Source: Macrotis lagotis (Eukaryota > Chordata > Mammalia > Peramelemorphia > Peramelidae). From it: 64,000 nucleotides of DNA. Positions 59,440 to 64,000 of this stretch are shown here, in pieces. The translations under genes and the position numbers were made by a program. Below the pieces are notes generated by a model, which was not told the DNA's origin, searched no databases, and saw only the letters and a list, made by a program, of their open reading frames with translations. The DNA is taken from assembly GCF_037893015.1 (NCBI RefSeq), contig NC_133666.1, forward strand, positions 156,472,498 to 156,536,497. The letters run 5' to 3'. Position 1 is the first letter of the stretch. Each line of letters starts with the position of its first letter.

Positions 59440-59565
59440 AATAATAATCTCAAAGTTTATGTTCACCTTAATAATTATTTCAAAGTTTACATTCACTTTT
59501 ATAATTATTTACCTCAAAGTTTCTATTTACTTTAATAATAATCTCAAAGTTTATTACTAAATGAA
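59440..59565. repeat. Four-copy degenerate minisatellite, unit about 30-34 bp
   Basis: Units carry 'ataataatctcaaagttta' or 'ataattatttcaaagtttac' followed by 'ttcacctt' or 'ttcacttt', at about 59441, 59471, 59501 and 59534. The third unit is longer by an inserted 'acc'. AT-rich. Confidence 0.85.
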
Positions 59566-59654
59566 TTTAACTAGGGAGAGCATTACTTTGTTTTACATCT
59601 TAGTGGTACCATAATCCACTACTGGAGCTCTGAGTTTACAATTCTTTAAGCTTA

Positions 59655-59885
59655 TTATTCTTTAGCTTAGGGGGTGTGGTGGATAAGACTCCTCTTCTTG
59701 AGTTCATATCCCTTGTTCTCAGACACTAGCTGTGTGACCTTCAGCAAGTTACTTAATCCTATTGACCTCAGTTTCTTCAACTGTAAAATGATATGGAGAA
59801 GGAAATGGCAGACCACTCTAGTAGCCTTACCAAGAAAGCCGCCAAAAGGGTCAGAAAGAGTCAGAAAAGACTGAATAATAAAATT
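59655..59885 (+). mobile_element. Long MAR1-type SINE, forward
   Basis: 'gggggtgtggtggataagac', 'agctgtgtgaccttcagcaa', 'gacctcagtttcttcaactg', 'ggagaaggaaatggcagacc' and 'cagaaagagtcagaaaagac', ending in an 'aataataaaa' tail: a nearly full-length copy of the long marsupial SINE. Confidence 0.85.
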
Positions 59886-59944
59886 GTTTAGTTTCAAAAT
59901 GGTCACTAATAGCAGCTGCACTGGCAGTGACTCAGAATGTCTAT

Positions 59945-60240
59945 TTTTTTAATCTATTAAGATAAACATTTATACACAGCCTTTTTTGTGCAAAATACTG
60001 TGCTAAATGCTGAGGATACAAATAAGAAAAAGAGAAAGATAGTCCCTGCCCCAATTAAATGGAGATGAGGGAAAACAATACACAAAAGAAGGTTGAAAGG
60101 GAAGAGAAGAATGCTAGAGAGTACCTGGCAAGGATGTATGATGAAGAGGATGGCAGAGTCAAAAAAGGCAGGGCATATGATGGCAAATAAAGATATGACT
60201 GGCATTTGAGTTCTTAATATATTTGCTGCGAATCCTTGTT
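59945..60240 (+). mobile_element. Ancient dispersed repeat, third copy
   Basis: 'aatactgtgctaaatgctga', 'gatagtccctgccccaatta', 'agagaagaatgctagagagt' and 'atgatgaagaggatggcaga' are ordered like the family at 23120. A 174-codon minus-strand frame covers 59957-60481 but is the antisense of this repeat. Confidence 0.5.
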
Positions 60241-62280
60241 CTGTTAAAGTGATGATGTTTAAAGTGTATGGCAGTTGATTTTGAATGGGACCACAGATTC
60301 CTAACTCCAGGGAGGAATGCATACTAGTAGGTTTCTGACAAGGAATAATCCATGTTGAAGCTCTGGCTTTGTCAAGATTCATATGAGGAAGAGGGATTGA
60401 GTAAACTTTATAGGAATAGTATTGGCTTTTAAGAACTATCCTAAAAAAGTAAAGCCTGGGGTGATCAAGGACATTGAGCACATGATGACCATTTGAGTCT
60501 GACTGGATAAACTAAGCAAGAGGATACAGAGGAGAAGCAGCAGATATAAGATTTCAACCTCTTGGTTTGTGCCAGCTACTTTCTCCCCGGTCCCCGGCAG
60601 GAGAATAATCTGAGGCTTTATTTGGAGCAGAATGATTTTTGAAGCTATTGCACAGAAAGTTGATAAAAGTGGGTAAAGTGGCTGCCTCTCCTACTCTTTC
60701 CCTACCTCAGTTTCATTCTTCAGTATAAAATTACATGAGAAAATACAGACATGACAAATCTACTGACTTTTCCAGAGTTTCTATGGGCAAAACTAAATGG
60801 AATTATATACAGAGGGGGAAACAAAGAAATGCCAGGCAACCACAATCAGACTACCACAGCCCTGCCTGGTTATTTTCTCATTGAATCATTTGAATAACAC
60901 AAAATATAGGTTGACTTTGTCATCTGTCAACTTGTGTTGACTATATTGTTGACTCAATCTATATAGTCTCATTCATAACAGGTTGAACAAATTTCTGGAA
61001 CATAGCAGACCCAGCTGTGTTCTTTTACACCTTCTCCTTCCCCTCTCCCCATTATGAACAGCTGTGTTTCTGTGCATGCATTTGTTGTTAATATTAGTTT
61101 AAAAATATTTACTTTCTTGTGATAATGATATCTCACATGGATAGAATGCTATTATACTTCCTAAATGCTTCTCAATTCATTATCTTATTTAAGCCTAACA
61201 AAACAAAAAAAAATCTAAATTTACAAAGAGTTATTCTTACTGGAACATGTAAATTAGAAAGGACAAGTCTTATAATTCCTATTGAACAGATTAGCAAACT
61301 GTGATAGAGGTTAAAAGATGTGTGTGTCTGGGGGGAGGGCACAGCAAGTTAATGATGCCATGAGAAGTAAATGTCAGAGTCTGTTTTCACCAAATCACCT
61401 TTTCTGGACCAACAAATAAATGGATGGATGTATGAATGGATGAATGAATAGCACTATACTTCTTGCGGACCTAGGAAGGGGATTTCACTTCCTTGATTAT
61501 TCTGACAGCATTAAATCAGCATTTGCATCAAGAGGGAACTCAATAGTGACAAATTCCACAAGCCTAGATTAGGGTATTCTTACTTTGGAAAGGACTCCAA
61601 GAATGAAAGAACCATCATCTACTGTTTCCTTATATCTCTTTCTCAAGTATTTTTAATTCAATGTCTTGATTAATATACTTCCTTTCAGCTTCCTCAGATC
61701 ATTCAAGAAACTTCTAAATCCTTTTTGTAAAGTTTGTGTGACTTTCCCAGCCTTGTTAATTATGTAAAAAAATTTGGAAACTAGGATTAAAACAAGGTCC
61801 TAAATGAGGAGAATCTGGCAATGACTTAATTGAATATTTAAAAGATATCAAAGTCCACCCTTTGATGAATGACTGTCTTTTAAAGACTATTCATTTGGTT
61901 GAGAGCCTGGTAAAGAGTAATGAGTTTCTTAGGTTGTTGGCAGTGGGTCTGAAAGACCTAAATCCATCTAATTCTAGAAATAATAAACAAACATAAGAAC
62001 TATTCCATTTATCAAGTCATTTTTCCTTAGCAAAAAAAAAAATCCTCCCATCCAATCTATCAAGGTTTTGGAAACACATAGCAATGACATGGTGATTATA
62101 ATAGAAAAATCAAGAAAATGACTTTTCAAAAAGGCTAAAATTTAGACTTATATTAGTGTCATAGATTGTAATGATGCAAGTTTAATTTCAAATAAATGAC
62201 AGTTTCACACTGGTCACAGGCTACTCCTTGTTACTAAAGAAGCATATTTTCAACATTAATACTTTGGTAACAAGGAAGAT
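60241..62280. other. Intron interior, unmarked
   Basis: Beyond the dispersed repeat I see no exon. A short (GGAT/GAAT)n run is at about 61420-61447. I looked specifically for the preceding SNCAIP ankyrin exon and did not find it. Confidence 0.45.
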
Positions 62281-62339
62281 CAAAACATACACTCAGAAGG
62301 AGATAATAAAGTCAAAGCTCCAATATTCAAAACCTACAA

Positions 62340-63000
62340 GTAAAATATGAATTGATCATGGAAGAGCTCAAAAAGTTTTTTTAAAATCAAATAAGAGAGG
62401 TTAAAAAATTGGAAAGAGAAATAAGAATGACATAAGAAAAATCATGAAAAACGAGTTAACAGCTTGATAGAGGAGACACCAAAAATACTGCAGAAATGAA
62501 CATCTTAAAAACAATATAGAAAGCTGAATGGCAAAAGAGGCACCAAAAAACAAAGAAGAATATCTTAAAAAAACAGAATTATCCAAATGGAAAAAGAAGC
62601 ACAAAAATTCACTGAAAAAACTCCTTAAAATGGAGATAGAGCAAATGAAAAAAGAAGTACAGGGGTTCATTGAAGAAAATAATTCTTTAAAAATTAGATT
62701 TGAGCAAATGGAGGTTAATGACTTAATGAGAAATCAAAAAACAATAAAACAGAACCAAAATAATGGGAAAATATGAATGAAATATCTCATTGAAAAAATA
62801 ACTGATCTGAAAAATAGATCCAGAAAAGATAATTTAAAAGTTACTGGAGTATCTGAAAGTCATGATCAAAAAAAGAACATCTTTCAAGAAACTGTCAAGG
62901 AAGGTTGCTCTAATATTCTAGAACTGGGGAGTGAAATGGAAGTTGAAAGAGACCACCATCACCTCCTGAGGGAGATCCTAAGGTGAGAACTTCCAAGAAC
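62340..63000 (+). mobile_element. LINE-1 ORF1 remnant, forward
   Basis: Two adjacent plus-strand frames separated by one stop (62774-62776) read as a single LINE ORF1. A Lys/Glu-rich coiled coil at 62528-62773 (KHKNSLKKLLKMEIEQMKKE and SLKIRFEQMEVNDL) is followed in the same frame at 62777-62986 by LIEKITDLKNRSRKDNLKVT and GVSESHD. The latter parallels the ORF1 block ENRSRRNNLRIIGVPE. It is less decayed than the copies at 2440-3485 but ends at a stop before the RNA-binding domain is complete. Confidence 0.8.
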
Positions 63001-64000
63001 ATAATTATCAATTTTTTTAGCTTCTAGGTAAAGGAGAGGATATTGCAGATAGCTGAAGGGAAGTAATTTAAGTATTGAAGAGCTGCAGTCATGGTCTAAA
63101 TCTGTGTTCATGTGATACTAAAATCATTGAATCAATTCTCTATTTTACACAAGGAGCAACTGAATCCCAGAATGATTTACTTGTGATCACCCAGTTACTC
63201 AAGGACAGTGGTCTTATAAAAATCATCATAGTATAGAGTACATGGATGCAGAAAATCTGGATTCAAGTATGATTTTTTTTTCTGCTACTTGGGCAATCTT
63301 TTATAAGTCAACTGACTTCTAAATTTCTATTTTTCTTTAAGGATAATATGCAAAAATATTATTCACCTAATATATACTATTTTTGAATCTTCATTATCCA
63401 GAGAAAGCAAAAGACTATATACACCTACAAGAATGATTTCACTCATTCACTGACTTTCAGTAATGAAGAATATTCATTATTTAATAGAGGCACAAAAGCA
63501 CTCAAAATCAAGGGTCTTTTGGAATAATTTGGAGTTAAAAAATAAAATCATGTAAATTGGGATGAGTTTGCATGTTTAAATTTCCTTTCCCTTATGAAAA
63601 CAATATTTCCTTTAAATGAATAATCATAAGATGAATAATTATAACTCATGATCAAAGCAAAACATCTTATGAATTCTCAAAGAAAAGAGAAAAAACAGAC
63701 CCTGTGCTGTTTTTAATTTTTTTTTTTTGCCAAAATGCCTCAGTTTAAAGAAATCCAAGTTATGGATATCCAGATTTACCAAAGGTATACTGGAAAGAGA
63801 TAGATACAGTCATAAAGGAAGAGAAAGAGAAAGATGAAAGGAAAGCTAAAGGGAAAGTGAGACCCCAAAAGATTTGTGAGAAGGGATTATTTTTCATTAG
63901 TTTGTTCTTTGTACTTGTATCCCCAACCACCTAGTACAATGTTTGGCATATAGCAGACAAATATGGAATGTTTTTTCATAGACTGAATGTGTGTGTGTGT
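63001..64000. other. No gene recognised
   Basis: A diverged MIR-like reverse segment at about 63110-63210 ('acttgtgatcacccagttac') and an L2-like end at about 63915-63990 ('acaatgtttggcatatagca'). The window ends inside a (TG)n run. Confidence 0.4.

Noticed and set aside
59440..59565. Regularly spaced repeats as a CRISPR array
   Set aside because: Units are contiguous and degenerate without unique spacers, and the context is a vertebrate intron.
59957..60481. 174-codon minus-strand open frame, the longest outside SNCAIP
   Set aside because: It is largely the antisense of a dispersed repeat (phrases shared with 23120 and 29580), has no recognisable domain, and its hydrophobic composition follows from the reverse of A-rich repeat sequence.
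58172..64000. Search for the preceding SNCAIP ankyrin exon
   Set aside because: No reverse-complement match to the expected LTPAGLAIK-GT or HIAASQGH segments was found by eye, so it is presumed to lie beyond the window.

Overview
This window is nuclear DNA from a mammal, almost certainly a marsupial. It is AT-rich, intron-poor in signal, and full of interspersed repeats. The repeats are tRNA-headed CORE-SINEs of the marsupial WSINE1/Mar1 type (hallmarks 'gcagctaggtgg' and 'cttgggcaagccacttaacc'), L1, L2 and L3/CR1 LINE remains, MIR-like SINEs and many dinucleotide microsatellites. The SINE sequence looks most like that of Australian marsupials, possibly dasyurids; that narrower placement is an inference from memory.

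The only protein-coding gene I can support is the 3' half of SNCAIP (synphilin-1, the alpha-synuclein-interacting protein), on the minus strand. Five coding exons are resolved to the base with GT/AG sites and matching phases: 58171-58058, 44682-44557, 40960-40791, 35174-35082 and 33851 to the stop at 32753. Together they give 533 residues: part of the ankyrin-repeat region, the central coiled coil and the whole low-complexity C-terminal region. The N-terminal exons are not visible up to 64000 and must lie beyond the window. Introns are about 13.4, 3.6, 5.6 and 1.2 kb, and almost everything recognisable in them is repeats.

The reading frame at the SNCAIP C-terminus crosses a perfect GTGAGT splice donor at 32788-32783, exactly where the remembered human protein ends. 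About 1.7 kb downstream, at 31081-30983, lies an in-frame, stop-terminated candidate terminal exon with a good acceptor. This is the most interesting observation in the window. It suggests two alternative C-termini, or that the 32753 stop is an intronic read-through.

Region by region: 1-7.3 kb is a stack of antisense L1 fragments with SINE insertions. 7.3-30 kb is downstream of the gene: mostly unmarked sequence with an L2 (11.6-12.4 kb), an L1 3' end (14.5-15.1 kb), a decayed L1 reverse-transcriptase region (about 25.5-26.2 kb) and a repeat-free stretch at 27.8-28.5 kb that could be a conserved element. 30-36 kb holds the SNCAIP 3' end. 36-58 kb is introns with L1, L2, L3/CR1, MIR and SINE copies. 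58-64 kb is the intron upstream of the first visible exon, with an L1 ORF1 remnant at 62.4-63.0 kb. I found no CRISPR, prokaryotic operon, endogenous retrovirus, rRNA or functional tRNA gene, and no evidence for a novel multi-gene system.
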